A stretch of 64,000 nucleotides of DNA from Acridotheres tristis (taxonomy: Eukaryota; Chordata; Aves; Passeriformes; Sturnidae). Of this stretch, positions 1 to 17,031 are shown in pieces. The DNA lies in the NCBI GenBank assembly GCA_037013685.1, contig CM072885.1, positions 744,001 through 808,000 of the forward strand, given 5' to 3'. How positions within the stretch are numbered: position 1 is the first letter of the stretch; each line of letters starts with the position of its first letter. Both the position numbers and the translations under genes were made by a program. Below the pieces are notes generated by a model. That model did not search any database, was not told the DNA's origin, and saw only the letters and a list, made by a program, of their open reading frames with translations.

Positions 1-335
1 TTTCCGGGGACCCCTTTTCCATCCCCCCCTTTCCCCCCCTGCGCGGTGCGGACCCCGAGGGGGAGGGCGGGGGAGGTTCCGGGCAGGGCGGTGACTCACG
101 GGGCGGCTGCTCGGCACCAGCGAGCCTCGGCCCTGGCAGCGGCTGCTGCCACCACCCCGTGTCCCCACGGGTGTCCCCTGTCCCCAGCCGCGAGCCAGCA
201 GAGCCCCCTTGTTACCCTGCTGTACCCCATCCCCGTGTCCCCACACATGTCCCTTGTCCCCAAGAGTGACCCAGCAGAGCTCTGTTGTCCCTCTGTACCC
301 CATCCCGGTGGTGACCCCGCTGTGTCCCCTCCCAG
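1..335. other. Upstream part of the Ig-domain gene; no exon located
   Basis: GC-rich sequence with a partial duplication of about 70 bases (around 190-232 and 260-303). The splice acceptor at 331-335 needs an upstream exon ending in phase 1. I see no ATG followed by a hydrophobic leader and a good donor here, so the signal-peptide exon is either unrecognised or left of the window. The reverse complement around 93-102 reads like a 5' splice site (GTGAGTC), so a minus-strand first exon is possible but unsupported. Confidence 0.4.
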
Positions 336-1968
336 ACCACCCTCCTGTCCCTGTCACCGTCACCGCGGCCATCGGCGAGGACGCCTGCTTGCCCTGTGGC
401 ACCCAGCCCTGGGGTGACCTGCGCGGGGTCACCCTCAGCTGCACCCACCAGGCTGGTGGCCACCTCTCTGTCCCCGTCCTTAGCCACCGCCTGGGCTTGC
501 AGCCGCCGCCCCCCGAGCCGGGCTGGCAGCCACCCGTGCAGCCCGACAGCCGCTTTAGGGGCAGGGTCGCCTTCTGCGCCGCGGGGACAGGCGACACCGG
601 CGTGTCGCTGCTGCTGAGGAACCTCAGCCATGCCGATTTCGGGAATTATTCCTGCTACGCCTCCCGAGCCGCGGCCCCGCAGCTCCTCTGCTCCCTGGTG
701 CTGCAGCCCGCACTGGCAGGTCAGAGGGGCGGGGGTGGCACTGTCCCCTGTGGGGTCCCTCTCATTCCCTGGGGTGTCCAGTCCTGTCCCCTTCTTGGTG
801 GTGCCAGAATTTGGGGGTGTCCCCAATTCCCTGCTGTGTCTGTCACCTCCTCCAGCTCTGTCTCCATCAGGATAGTGCCAGAATTTGGGGGTGTCCCCAG
901 TTCCCTGATACATCTGTCACCTCCTCCAGCTCTGTCCCCATCTTGGTGGTGCCAGAATTTGGGGGTGTCCCCAATTCCCTGATACATCTGTCACCTCCTC
1001 CAGCTCTGTCCCCATCTTGGTGGTGCCAGAATTTGGGGTGTCCCCAGTTCCCTGCTGTGTCCAGCCCTGTCCCCATCTGGGTGACACCAGGTGTCCCTGC
1101 TCTGCCCCCCCCCCGCCCTGTTTGGGGTCCCCACATTCCCTGCTGTGTCTGTCTGGGGGTCCCTCACTCTGGCAGGGGACGGGGAGCGCGGGGCGGTCCC
1201 GGCCGTGTCCCCAAGTGTCGCTGTCACCCCGCAGAGGTCCCCGAGGCCACCGAGCCGGACATGCTGATGGTGATTTGTGTCCTCACGGCCGCCTTCACCG
1301 CGGTGGCCATCGGGGTCATGGTGTGTGCCCGCTGCCAGGGGCACTGCTGGGGGCGCACAGGTGGGTCCTGGGGGGCACAAAAGGGGGTCCTGGGGGCACA
1401 GGGGGTGGCACAAGGGGTCCTGGGGGGCACAAAGGAAGTGCTGGGGGGCACAGGACGGTGTTGTAGGATGGGAGTAGTTGGAGACCCCCTGGTCCACCCT
1501 GGGGATGGGATTTTGTGTGGGGAGAGGTTTTGCTGCTCCTTTGGGGGGGTGGGATGGGAATAGGGACGGGATGGGAACAGGGATGGGATGATGAGAAGGT
1601 TGAGGATGGAATGCGATGGGAATAGGGATGGGATGATGAGGAGGCTGAGGATGAAATGGGATGGAATAGGATGGGATGAGCATGTGGGTGAGGAGGGAAT
1701 GGGATGTGGATGAGGGTGAGGATGAGGATGGGATCCATGGGATGGGATGGGCATGAGGATGGGGATGAAAACAGGGCGGTGATGAGGACACGGGTGTGGA
1801 TGGGGACAGGGATGGGGACGGGAGCAGCTCTGTGTGGGGTCTGGGCTGTCCCATGGCCTCCCCTCACTGTCCCCATCAGCACGGGGCCCAGCCCAGGAGC
1901 CCGGAGCCGTGGCTGGAGGGGAGGAAGGACAGGTGGCCTTGGGTGACGTGAAGAGTCTCAACACCTGA
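336..1968 (+). CDS. Single V-set Ig domain type I membrane protein, B7/butyrophilin-like (5' incomplete)
   Basis: Three exons splice in frame: 336-719, 1235-1360 and 1880-1968 (stop TGA 1966-1968), with all junctions in phase 1, the usual phase for Ig-domain exons. The 199 visible residues begin with a V-set domain of about 128 aa. Its A/B strands read VTAAIGEDACLPC, close to the B7/butyrophilin pattern; a RFRGRV strand follows, then the F strand DFGNYSCYA with the D-x-G-x-Y-x-C signature and two N-glycosylation sequons (NLS, NYS). Exon 2 encodes a short acidic stalk and one uncharged membrane helix (VICVLTAAFTAVAIGVMVCA). The tail is about 40 aa with no ITAM or ITIM. By family it should be a cell-surface immune ligand or receptor at the plasma membrane. 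I cannot name an orthologue. A poly(A) signal follows at 2225. TSPAN33 lies 2.3 kb downstream on the same strand. Confidence 0.72.
801..1085. repeat. 74-bp tandem repeat, about 4 copies, intron of the Ig gene
   Basis: Copies of GTGCCAGAATTTGGGG recur at 801, 875, 949 and 1023, an exact 74-bp spacing. The rest of each unit is pyrimidine-rich. Confidence 0.85.
1365..1860. repeat. G-rich imperfect repeats filling the last intron of the Ig gene
   Basis: First a short GGGGGCACA-type repeat (1365-1460), then a purine-rich GGGATGGGAATAG-type array (1545-1830). The intron carries nothing else recognisable. Confidence 0.7.
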
Positions 1969-2224
1969 GGCCACCCCCAGCCGGACAGGTCCAGGGGTGA
2001 CACGGCCCCAAAAGGGGGGGGACAGGGCTGGGGCGATGCTCTGGGGCAGGGCTGCAGGCACGGGGGGGCAGGATGGGTTTGGGGGGATGCACGATGGTTT
2101 GGGGTGGGGGGCACTGCTCGGACCCCCAAGGATGGGCAGGGGACAGCTCAGGGTCCCCTCACCCTCCAGGGGACACCCAAACCCCGGGGTCTCGTGGCTA
2201 GGGGGGACAAATGCTGGGACCCCA

Positions 2225-2230
2225 AATAAA
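2225..2230 (+). terminator. Poly(A) signal AATAAA of the Ig gene
   Basis: Canonical AATAAA 257 bases after the stop codon, followed by a GT-rich stretch suitable as a downstream element. It sets a likely transcript end near 2245-2255. Confidence 0.7.
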
Positions 2231-2284
2231 GAGCGTTGCTCCAGAGAGGGGGTGACCCTTCCTTCCCGCCCGCGAGGGGTCGGG

Positions 2285-2610
2285 GGGCTTGGGGGGTGGG
2301 ATGTGGGGTAAGGGGGGGTCCCAGGGTGTCCCAGTTTCGGGGTGGGGGTCATGGGGATGTCCCCTTTTAGGTGTGTTTGTGGGGGGTTGTCCCCTCTTAG
2401 GGACAGGCTGTGGGGTCCTGGGGGTGTCCCCGTTTTGGGGTGGGTTTGGGGAGTCCCGGGAGTGTCCCTGTTTTGGGGTGTGGGGGGTCCCGGGGGTGTC
2501 CCCGTTTTGGGGTGGGTTTGGGGGGTCCCAGGGGTGTCCCCATTTAGTGGTGGGTGTGGGGGGGTCCTGGGGGTGTCCCCGTTTGGGGGTGTGGGGGTCC
2601 CCAAGTGCGC
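2285..2610. repeat. Tandem repeat of about 37 bp, G/T-rich
   Basis: GTGTCCCCGTTTTGGGG-type cores recur every 34-39 bases (2424, 2462, 2496, 2534, 2573 and others). Runs of G on one strand make G-quadruplex formation plausible. Confidence 0.8.
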
Positions 2611-2799
2611 TCGTTCCCTCACAGCCGCTGGGCGGCGCTGTAGGCGAGGGGGCCGCCTGGCTACGCCCATGGCCACGCCCACCACACCATATTTGGACAT
2701 GTGATTTGTGCTTCATTTCCATAACCACGCCCCCTCAGCTACGGCCACGCCCCTTGTCCCGCCCGCGCCCCGAAGGCGCCGAGGGGGAAATTTTAGTGC

Positions 2800-3115
2800 A
2801 GATTTTAGTACTTTTATGGCCATTTTTAGTGCGATTTTTGGGGTCTTTCGGCCATTTAGAGTCGGGTTTTCCCCAGATTTTTTTCTCAGCCTTTTTCCCG
2901 TTTTTTTTGCTCAGAAATCCCTGGAATCTCATTGGATTTCGGAGCGGTTTTTGGGTGTTTCAGTGCCGTTTTTAGGACTTTTATGGCCATTTTTAGTGCG
3001 ATTTTTGGGATTTTCCCCCGGATTTTTTCCCCAACTTTTTGCCGGTTTTTCGCCCCCATGAATCCCTGGAATCTCACTGGGTGTTGGGGCCATTTTTGTT
3101 TTCTTGTTTTTCATT
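2800..3115. repeat. Two diverged direct copies of a segment of about 167 bp
   Basis: CATTTTTAGTGCGATTTTTG occurs near 2820 and again near 2988, with matching flanks that include a CCCTGGAATCTCA block in both copies. Confidence 0.7.
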
Positions 3116-4090
3116 GCAGACTTTAGGACTTCTTTTTGGCAATTTTTCGTGGCTTTTTTGCGTTTCTTAGTGCAAATTTTTGTGGGATTTTTTTGGGTTT
3201 TTTAGGCTGATTTTTTTCCGGATTTTTCTGGATGTTTTTCGAATTTTGGTGGGTCACGGGGGCTCCTCCCAGCAGTATCCCAAGGAAATGACTGTTCTGG
3301 CAGTGGGACTGGCTCCTCTGTGACCCTAAAAGCACAAAGGGGATTTTTGGGGTTGGTTCCTCAGTCTGAAGTTCTCGTTTTCCTCCTGAAAGGAGCATCT
3401 GCTCACAGGGGATTTCCGGCCCAGGCATAGAAGAGAAATGATTAAAAATGGAATAATAATAATAAATTAAATTATTACAGTGAGTCGGTGCTCCCTCCAA
3501 GCAAAGGGTGGTGGCACAAGGTGACAGCTCTCGTCTGCCCGCACCAGCCAAGAAAACGGAAATGTGAGACAAGAAAATAGGGCAGAATTCATCCAAAAAA
3601 TGGGATTTGAGGGTTGGATCCTATTGGGGAAGGGATCTGTTGGGACCTGGTGTCCCAGGAGTCACCAAAGTGTCTCAGTTTTGGCAGCAGAGGGGAGTGG
3701 ATGTGGTTTGAGCTTCCCCTTCTCTGTTCTGGAGAGGTCACTGAGGATGCAGTATCAGCACTGGAGGGTTTGGGGCTGATTTCAGCAAATTTGGGTCACG
3801 TCCTTTCAGGAAAACCCCGAATCACCGCAGCTGGCCACGTGTCAGGGATGCCAGCTCCTCTGTGTCCCTGCTGTCCCTCGTGTCCCTTCCAGGACTGTCA
3901 CCCCGGGCAGAAATCTGTCGGAGAAGGGACTGGCTGCGGAAATCAATAATTAATTATAGCCATAATTGCAAAACTCCACAATCCCTCCAAGCTGCGGGGT
4001 TCTCTGGCTTCGGGCAGGTTCGGGAAGGGATTTGGGCCCGAGCCCGGCTCCGCATGGGATGGGGATGGGATGCGCTGGCCCTTTAAGACA
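3116..4090. other. Intergenic sequence upstream of TSPAN33, mostly unique
   Basis: T-rich at the left, then apparently unique sequence of mixed composition. No open frame resembles a known protein, and I see no RNA gene or recognisable mobile element. Confidence 0.5.
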
Positions 4091-4332
4091 CGGACAGGTG
4101 CGCAGCGCCGCACCGCGCGGGGGCGGGACCGGCGGGCTTGAGTGACGGGAGATTGACCAATGGGAAGGCGGAGAGTGAAGGAACCAGCCAATGAGAGGGC
4201 GGGAAGGGAAGGGGCGTGGCTGAACTCGGCGGTGCCCGCTGCGGGCGAAGCGGGGACCGGTCTCGTTCGGCTCCGCTCGGTTCCGTTCGGCTCCGCTCGG
4301 TTCCGTTCGGCTCCGCTCGGTCCCGCTCGGCC
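4091..4332 (+). promoter_or_regulatory. TSPAN33: TSPAN33 promoter and 5' UTR
   Basis: A CpG-rich, TATA-less region ending at the ATG. It holds a GC box at 4119-4128 (GGGGCGGGAC) and two CCAAT boxes in + orientation, at 4157-4161 and 4188-4192, about 31 bases apart. The presumed 5' UTR (4261-4330) contains three 20-bp direct repeats built on CGGCTCCGCTCGGTTCC. Start-site position is inferred. Confidence 0.6.
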
Positions 4333-7300
4333 ATGGCGAGGCGAGTGGCGGTCCCCGCCGGGCCCCTCGGGGACGATTTCTCCTTCGTGAGCCCGGTGGC
4401 CAAGTACGTGCTCTTCTTCTTCAACCTGCTCTTCTGGGTGAGTGCGAGGACACCGGGACATCCCATTCCCGAAGGACACCCGGACCTGGGGCTGTCCCCA
4501 TCCCTGCACCTCACTGGGACACCGCCATCCCCGGGACCCCCATTCCTGAGATCCCACCGAGACCCCCCAGCCCTTGGGAATGTCTCTATCCCTGAACCCT
4601 ATTGGGATCCCCCACATTCCCGGGATCCCCCGACTCACCTCCATCCCCAGGACCCCACCGGAGGCCCCTTGGCTTTGGAGCTGTCCCCACCTCTGGTCCC
4701 CACTGTCCTCGGGACCCCTGGAGCCCCCCCAACCCCAGGACCCCACCGTGACCCCTCATTCCTCAGGGACCCCTGGTCCCTGGGAGTGTCCCCATCCACT
4801 GGGATCCCCCCATTCCAGAATCTACAGAGGGGGTTTCCCCATTCCCCGAGGGCTTTTGGGGTCCTTTGGATCCCCACCACTTCACCGGGACCCTTCCTGG
4901 TGACAAACCCGCAGAGGCCCCTCTTGTCCCCAGCCCACTCCAGGAGCACTGGAACTGCTCCTGCAGGGAACAGTTTGCCATGTTTGGGGGCCTTCTTGAT
5001 TTTTTTTTTTTTTAACGTGTTGAGTGATTTTTATGTTTTTGAGAAGTGTTATGTTTTGAACATTTTTTTATGTTTCAAAAACTTTTTAAAAATGTTTCGG
5101 AGACTTTTGTACTTCTTGGGAGGTTTGGGTATTTTTTACGTTTTGGGGGTTTTTGCAGGGTTTATTTTGCGGGTTATTTCCGTGTTTGCCGTCCTATTTT
5201 TGAGGAAGTTTCTCGCTTCCGATAAACCACATCCCTGTGTCCAGCCACCCGTAGAGAAGCAGAGCTGCTGACTGGTGGGTGGGGACAAAGGTGACCTCCC
5301 GGGAGGTGGGGACAGATGTGACCTCGCAGGAGGTGGGGACACGGTGGACACCGTGTGACAATGGCAAACTGAGGCAGCGGCTGCAGCTCCGTTTGCATCC
5401 CTGATTTTGGGGGGCTGCAAGTGGTGGTGACACCTGGGGGGGTGACACCTGTGTCCCCGTGCAGGTGATCTGGGGGGCTGCAGGTGGTGGTGACACCTGG
5501 GGGAGTGACACCTGTGTCCCTGTGCAGGTGATCTGGGGGGCTGCAGGTGGTGGTGACACCTGGGGGGGTGACACCTGTGTCCCTGTGCAGGTGATCTGGG
5601 GGGCTGCAGGTGGTGGTGACACCTGGGGGGGGTGACACCTGTGTCCCTGTGCAGGTGATCTGGGGGGCTGCAGGTGGTGGTGACACCTGGGGGAGTGACA
5701 CCTGTGTCCCTGTGCAGGTGATCTGGGGGGCTGCAGGTGGTGGTGACACCTGGGGGGGTGACACCTGTGTCCCTGTGCAGGTGATCTGGGGGGCTGCAGG
5801 TGGTGGTGACACCTGGGGGGGTGACACCTGTGTCCCTGTGCAGGTGATCTCCATGGTGATGGTGGCCGTGGGGGTCTATGCCCGGCTGCTGAAGCACGCA
5901 GGTGAGCTCTGGGGGCTGCCCAGCCCCGCTGGCTCCGAGCCACGCCAGGGGCTGGGCTGTGGGGTCCCGGGGGTGCTGGCAGTGCTGGTGACAGCTGGCC
6001 GTGACAGAGGCGGCCATGGCGTGCCTGGCGGTGGACCCTGCCATCCTCCTCATCATGGTGGGCGTGCTCACCTTCCTCATCACCTTCTGCGGCTGCGTCG
6101 GCTCCTTGCGGGAGAACATCTGCCTGCTGCAGCTGGTGAGCGCTGCCAGGGGTGAGGGTCCCTGCTGGGGACCCTGGTGGCATCTCGGTGTCCCTCCCGT
6201 GGTCACCTCACCGTCACATTCCTTGTCCCGCAGTTCTCCGTCTGCCTGACCATCATCTTCCTCCTGCAGCTGGCGGCCGGCGTGCTGGGCTTTGTGTTCT
6301 CTGATGAGGTACTGGGGGGAGCAGTGGGGGTGCTGGGTGACCCCGATGCTGTCCTGCTGGGTGACAGCCCCCGTTTGTCCCCCCAGGCACGCGGGAAGGT
6401 CAGCGAGATCATCAACGGGGCCATCGTGCATTACCGGGATGACCTGGACCTGCAGAACCTCATCGATTTCGGGCAGAAGGAGGTGACCAAGGGGGGGCTG
6501 CAGGGTTGGGGTGTCCCTCCAAGGGATGAGGACATGTCCTCACTTCCGTGTCAGGCTTAAATCTGTGGGGTAGCACAGCTTGGGGACGGTGGATGTCTCT
6601 CCTAGAAGGATTTGATGTTCACGGCCATGTCCTGCCCGGGCAGGGGGAGGCTGGGGACATCTGGGGACATGAAGGGCCCTGAGTGTCCTGTCCTGTCTCC
6701 CTGCTGGGGCTGGGGTCCTGAGCTGAGCCCTCTGCCCTGCCCACAGTTCAGCTGCTGTGGGGGTGTCTCCTACAAGGACTGGTCCCAGAACATGTACTTC
6801 AACTGCACGGCCACCAACCCCAGCCGTGAGCGCTGCTCCGTGCCCTTCTCCTGCTGCCTGCGCGACCCTGACCAGGTCAGTCCTGGCGTGTCCTCGAGGG
6901 GGACCCTGCCCTGGGGCTGTCCTCACATCCCCTGCGGCTGTGCTGGGCCTGGAGCCCTGCCCTAGGGGAGGGAACAGGCAATGTATGGACCCCATCCCAC
7001 CTTCTGGGTTTGGGTTCCCCCCATCCCACCTTCTGGGTTTGGGTTCCCCCCATCCCACCTTCTGGGCTTGGTTTCCCTGTCTCAACCTCTGGGTTTGGGT
7101 TCCCCATCTCACTTTCCAGATTTGGATCCCCAAATTCACCTTCTGGATTTGGGTTCTTCATCCCAGCTTTCGGTTTTGGGGACTCCTGGGTGGAAATGCT
7201 GTGGTGAGATGGGGGTGAATTCTCCCTCTCCAGAGCTGGAATTGGCTCTTTGGGGGGCAGGTGCCTCTGGAGGGCTGGCGTGGGGACACTGAGGAAGAGG

Positions 7301-8118
7301 ACACCCCACCAAGACAAAGGCCAGAGCTCCTGGTCACCCCGCACTGCCCCCCAAGAGCAGCGACCCCAGTATGCTCTGTCCCCTCTCCAGGCTGTCATCA
7401 ACACCATGTGTGGCCACGGGATGCAGGCCAGGGGCTACCTGGAGGCCAGTGCCTTCATCCACACCAACGGCTGCATCGACAAGCTGGTCAACTGGACCCA
7501 CAGCAACCTCTTCCTGCTGGGGGGCATCACCCTGGGGCTGGCCCTGCCCCAGGTACGGGGGACAAGGCTCTGTCCCAAAGCTCTGCTTTCTGGGGTTTGT
7601 GGGGAGCTGCCTTAACGGTGGCTGACTGCGAGATGGGCGAGTTGGGATGGGATGTAGAGTGGGGAAGTGACACAAATGGCAGGCACGGGGGGCATGGGGT
7701 GACACTGCCTGGTGTCGCTCAGTACCTCCCTCTCCCCTTCCTCTTCCTTCCTCTCGGTTTTTCTCTCCCTTTCTCTGGCTCTTCTCTCCTTCTCCTTCCC
7801 TTCCTCTCCCTTCCTCTCCCCTCTCCCTTTTCCCTTTCCCCCTTCCTCTCTCATTTCCTTCTGTTTCCCTTCCTCTTTCTCCTCCCTTCTCCTCCCTCTT
7901 CTTCTTCCTCTCCCTTCTCCTTTTCCTCTCCTCTCCCCTCCCTATCTATCCCCCTTTCCTCTCCCCTCCTTTGCCCACTCCCTCTCTTCTTTCCTTTTCC
8001 TTCCCTTCCTCTCCAGCTGGTGGGCATCGTCCTGGCTCAGCTCCTCATCAACCAGATCCGCGACCAGATCAAGCTGCAGCTCTACAACCAGCAGCACCGG
8101 GCAGACCCCTGGTACTGA
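4333..8118 (+). CDS. TSPAN33: Tetraspanin-33 (TspanC8 family), complete
   Basis: Eight exons: 4333-4437, 5844-5901, 6008-6135, 6234-6308, 6387-6482, 6747-6875, 7391-7552, 8017-8118, all with GT-AG introns; 284 aa against 283 in human. Membrane helices lie near residues 25-47, 64-84, 96-119 and 237-262. The large extracellular loop (about 120-235) has the CCG motif at 157-159 and exactly eight cysteines (157, 158, 174, 184, 190, 191, 204, 225), the mark of TspanC8 tetraspanins, which escort the protease ADAM10 to the surface and so affect Notch. N-glycosylation sequons lie at N173 and N231. The C-terminus ends NQQHRADPWY as in mammals. In mammals the gene (Penumbra) acts in erythroid progenitors and activated B cells. 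ATG 4333 is chosen because MARRVAVPAG matches the family N-terminus. Odd point: the exon-2 acceptor is the last of seven tandem copies. Confidence 0.97.
5406..5843. repeat. 63-bp tandem repeat that duplicates the exon-2 splice acceptor
   Basis: GTCCCTGTGCAGGTGATCT ends each of seven units, with GCAG at 5461, 5524, 5587, 5651, 5714, 5777 and 5840 (spacing 63, 63, 64, 63, 63, 63). The last is the true acceptor of TSPAN33 exon 2, and every copy repeats the first seven exon bases. Between acceptors the unit is GGTGGTGGTGACACC plus a G run. Confidence 0.95.
6985..7190. repeat. Repeat of about 30 bp in TSPAN33 intron 6
   Basis: CCACCTTCTGGGTTTGGGTT-like units recur about seven times with increasing divergence rightward. 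Confidence 0.75.
7725..8016. repeat. Long polypyrimidine tract ending at the exon-8 acceptor of TSPAN33
   Basis: About 290 bases are nearly pure C and T (TTCCTCTCCC-type), running into the acceptor CTCCAG at 8011-8016. It is far longer than an ordinary polypyrimidine tract. Confidence 0.9.
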
Positions 8119-8545
8119 GCCCCGCAGCCTCCCGGGGTGTCCGGGGGCCTTCCCAAATCCGGGATCCGCCGGGAGAGCCCGAGGGGCTCGGCTGCACAAG
8201 AGGGAATGCGGATCCGCGGAGACTCCGTGCCTTTGGCAGCCGGTGCTGGGCTCGGCCTGGACGTGCTGAGCTGGAGCAGCGCCGGGGAATCGCTGTCTGT
8301 CTGTCCGTCCTGCTGGTTGCACGAGGATGTGCCTCCCCTCTCCGCGTGTGCTGGAGAAGGACTTTTGTCTGTCTGTCTGTCTGTTTGCACCGAGCTGCCT
8401 TCGCCCAAGCTGCGCTGCGGGACTGCCGACATTGCCCTCCCAGCCGGGTCGGTGTGGCGGGTGCGGGAACAGCCGAGGGCGGGTGCCCCGGGGTGCTGAG
8501 TCAATGCCGGGCTGTGCCGCTTCCTTGGCTTCCAGGGACAATAAA
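8119..8545 (+). terminator. TSPAN33: TSPAN33 3' UTR with poly(A) signal at 8540-8545
   Basis: A 3' UTR of about 430 bases follows the stop codon. It contains a short CTGT microsatellite near 8365-8385 and ends at AATAAA (8540-8545). Cleavage probably falls near 8560-8575. Confidence 0.75.
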
Positions 8546-8869
8546 ACCACGAGGCCGGACGCTGCCGGGCTGTGCAGGGGACACCGCGGTGGCTCTGGGG
8601 ACAGGCAGGGCCCTCCCTCACCGCGCTGTGGTGAGGCCCCAAAACAAGCGGGGAAAAGCGGCTGAGGGGCCTCGGCCTGGCCCGGCCTCTCGGAGCTGAC
8701 GTAAAACCGTGGGTGGAGTTTGTTGAGGTTGGGTTTTTGGAATTTTTTTTTTTCTTTTTTTTTTTTTCTTTTAATTTTCCCGTCTGCTCGGGCTGGGTGG
8801 TCCCTGCCGCGGAGGGAGCCGGGATGCGGCCCAGCGCCCGGCTCTTTGTGTGAGGCCGGGACGCTTCTC

Positions 8870-10690
8870 TCCCATTAAAAAAAAAACCTTTTTTTTGGCT
8901 TTTTTTCCCTCAAAATCCACTTCGTCCCCCGCCGAGATGTGATTTCTTCCCCAGAAAGCGATTGCTTCTCCGAGGAATGCAAAAGAAGTGATTTTTCCCC
9001 TCAGAAATTCACTTTTCTTCCCAAAACTTCCCCTCTGAAGAGCTACTTCTCCCCACAAAAAGTTTACTCTAAGAAGTAGCTGCTCTCCAAAAAGTGGATT
9101 TCCCTCCCAAAAAACCTCTCTTTTCTCCCCAAAAAGCAACTTTTCTACCCCCAAAAGGGATTTGTCCCCAAAAAGCAACTTTTCTTACCCCAAAAGTGTA
9201 TTTTGTCCCTCCCAAACTGGTTTATCCCCCCTTAAAAAAGTAACTTCCCCCTAAAAAAAGGAACTTTCCTCCAGAAAAATCAAGATCTCTCCTCCCAAAA
9301 TTGTCTTTTCTCTCCTAAAATTTATTTTTTCCCCCAAAAAAGAGTACTCCCCCCTCAAAAAAATAACTTTTTTTCCCCTGAAAGGGACTCTTGTCCCCCA
9401 AAAGTGAGTTCTCTTCCCCCAAAATGAGTTTTTTCCCACAAATGGAAACTTTTCTCTCCCAATTAATTGCTTTTCGTCCCCCCAAAATTTACTTTTCTCC
9501 TCCCAAAAGTGGCATCTTTCCCCCAAAGGCAACTTTTCACCTCCAAAAAGTAACTTTTTACTTACAAAGGCCTTTTCATCACAAAAACATTTTATTTCAC
9601 AGGAAAAAAAAGGACTTTTTCCTCACAAGAAGGAACTTTTCCCTCACAAAATTGTTATTTTCCTCATACAAAGTGACGTTTTTGTCACAAAAGTGACTTT
9701 TTTCCTTCCAAAATTGGACCTTTTCTTCATAAGAATGAACTTTCCCCTCACAAATACTGACTTTTTCCTCACAAAAAGGGATTTTTACTTCCAAACCAGG
9801 AACTTTTCCCTCACTAAAGGAGACTTTTTCCTCAAGAGTGTATTTTTTCCTCACGAAAAGGGAACTTTTTCCTCACAAGAGTGACTTTTTCCTTACAAAA
9901 AGGAACTTTTTCTCCAGGAAAAAAGAACCTTCCCTCACAAAAAGTGACTTTTTTCCTCAGGGGTGAGTTTTTCCGCACAAAAAGGAACTTTTCCTTCAGA
10001 AAAAGGAATCTTTTCCTCACGAAAGGAACTTTTCCCTCACAAAAGGGGACTCCTTGCTCCCCAAAAAAAGCACTTTCCCTCACTTTTTAGCGACTTTTTA
10101 CCCTCACAAAAAGCTAGTTCTCCTCATAAAAAGCGACTTTTCCTCACAAAAAGGAAACTTTTGCTGACCTAAAGCAACTTTTCCCTCACGAGAGGAACTT
10201 TTCCCTCACAAAAAGGGGACTCCTTGCTCCCGCAAAAAAGCACTTTCCCTCACTTTTTAGCGACTTTTTCCCTCACAAAAAGCGAGTTCTTCTCATAAAA
10301 AGCGACTTTTCCTCACAAAAAGTGACCTTTTCTTCACAAAAAGGAAACTTTTGCTGACCTAAAGCGACTTTTCCCTCATGAAGAGGAACTTCTCCCTCAC
10401 GAGAGGAACTTCTCCCTCACAAAAAGGGGACTCCTTGCTCACCCCAAAAAAGCACTTTCCCTCACTTATTAGCGACTTTTTCCCCTCACAAAAAGTGAGT
10501 TCTCCTCATAAAAAGCGACTTTTCCTCACAAAAAGCGACCTTTTCTTCACAAAAAGGAAACTTTTGCTGACCTAAAGCAACTTTTCCCTCATGAAGAGGA
10601 ACTTTTCCCTCACGAGAGGAACTTTCCCCTCACAAAAAGGGGACTCCTTGCTCCCCCCAAAAAAAGCACTTTTCCTCACTTTTTAGCGAC
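8870..10690. repeat. Intergenic minisatellite of about 1.8 kb between TSPAN33 and SMO
   Basis: Degenerate units of about 20-22 bp resembling AAAAAGGAACTTTTCCCTCA cover the whole gap. Right of about 10040 a higher-order repeat appears: a block with GGGGACTCCTTGCTCCCC and AGCACTTTCCCTCAC returns near 10048, 10215, 10428 and 10640. No gene is seen. Confidence 0.88.
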
Positions 10691-10951
10691 TTTTCCGCTC
10701 GGAAGCAGCGCCTTTCCCCTCACAAATCGCGTCTCTTACCCTCCGCAGCGCTTCCCCCGCGGTCCCTCCCTCAGCCCGCCCCGGCGGGGGGCGCGGGCCG
10801 GGCCGGGCCGCGGGCGGCGGCGGCGGAGGAGGAGGAGGAGGAGCAGCGGGGCCGCTCCGCTCGCTCCCGGCGAGCCCAACAAAGGCGGCGGGGCCATGGC
10901 GGGCCCCTCGCCCCGCTGCGAGCCGCCCTAAACCCACCGAGCACCGCCGCG
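10691..10951 (+). promoter_or_regulatory. SMO: SMO promoter and 5' UTR (CpG island)
   Basis: Composition changes sharply from the A/T-rich minisatellite to a CpG island that continues through exon 1. It includes CGG-rich runs (10811-10830), a GAG-triplet stretch (10828-10846) and no TATA box. The start codon at 10952 sits in CGCCGCGATGT. Confidence 0.6.

Positions 10952-17031
<6,080 letters not shown>

Noticed and set aside
4216..4332. N-terminal extension of TSPAN33 in frame with the main ATG
   Set aside because: The upstream in-frame start is GTG, the stretch is 5' UTR repeat, and family proteins begin at MARR.
5136..6431. 431-codon minus-strand frame opposite TSPAN33
   Set aside because: Shadow of the 63-bp array and of real exons on the + strand.
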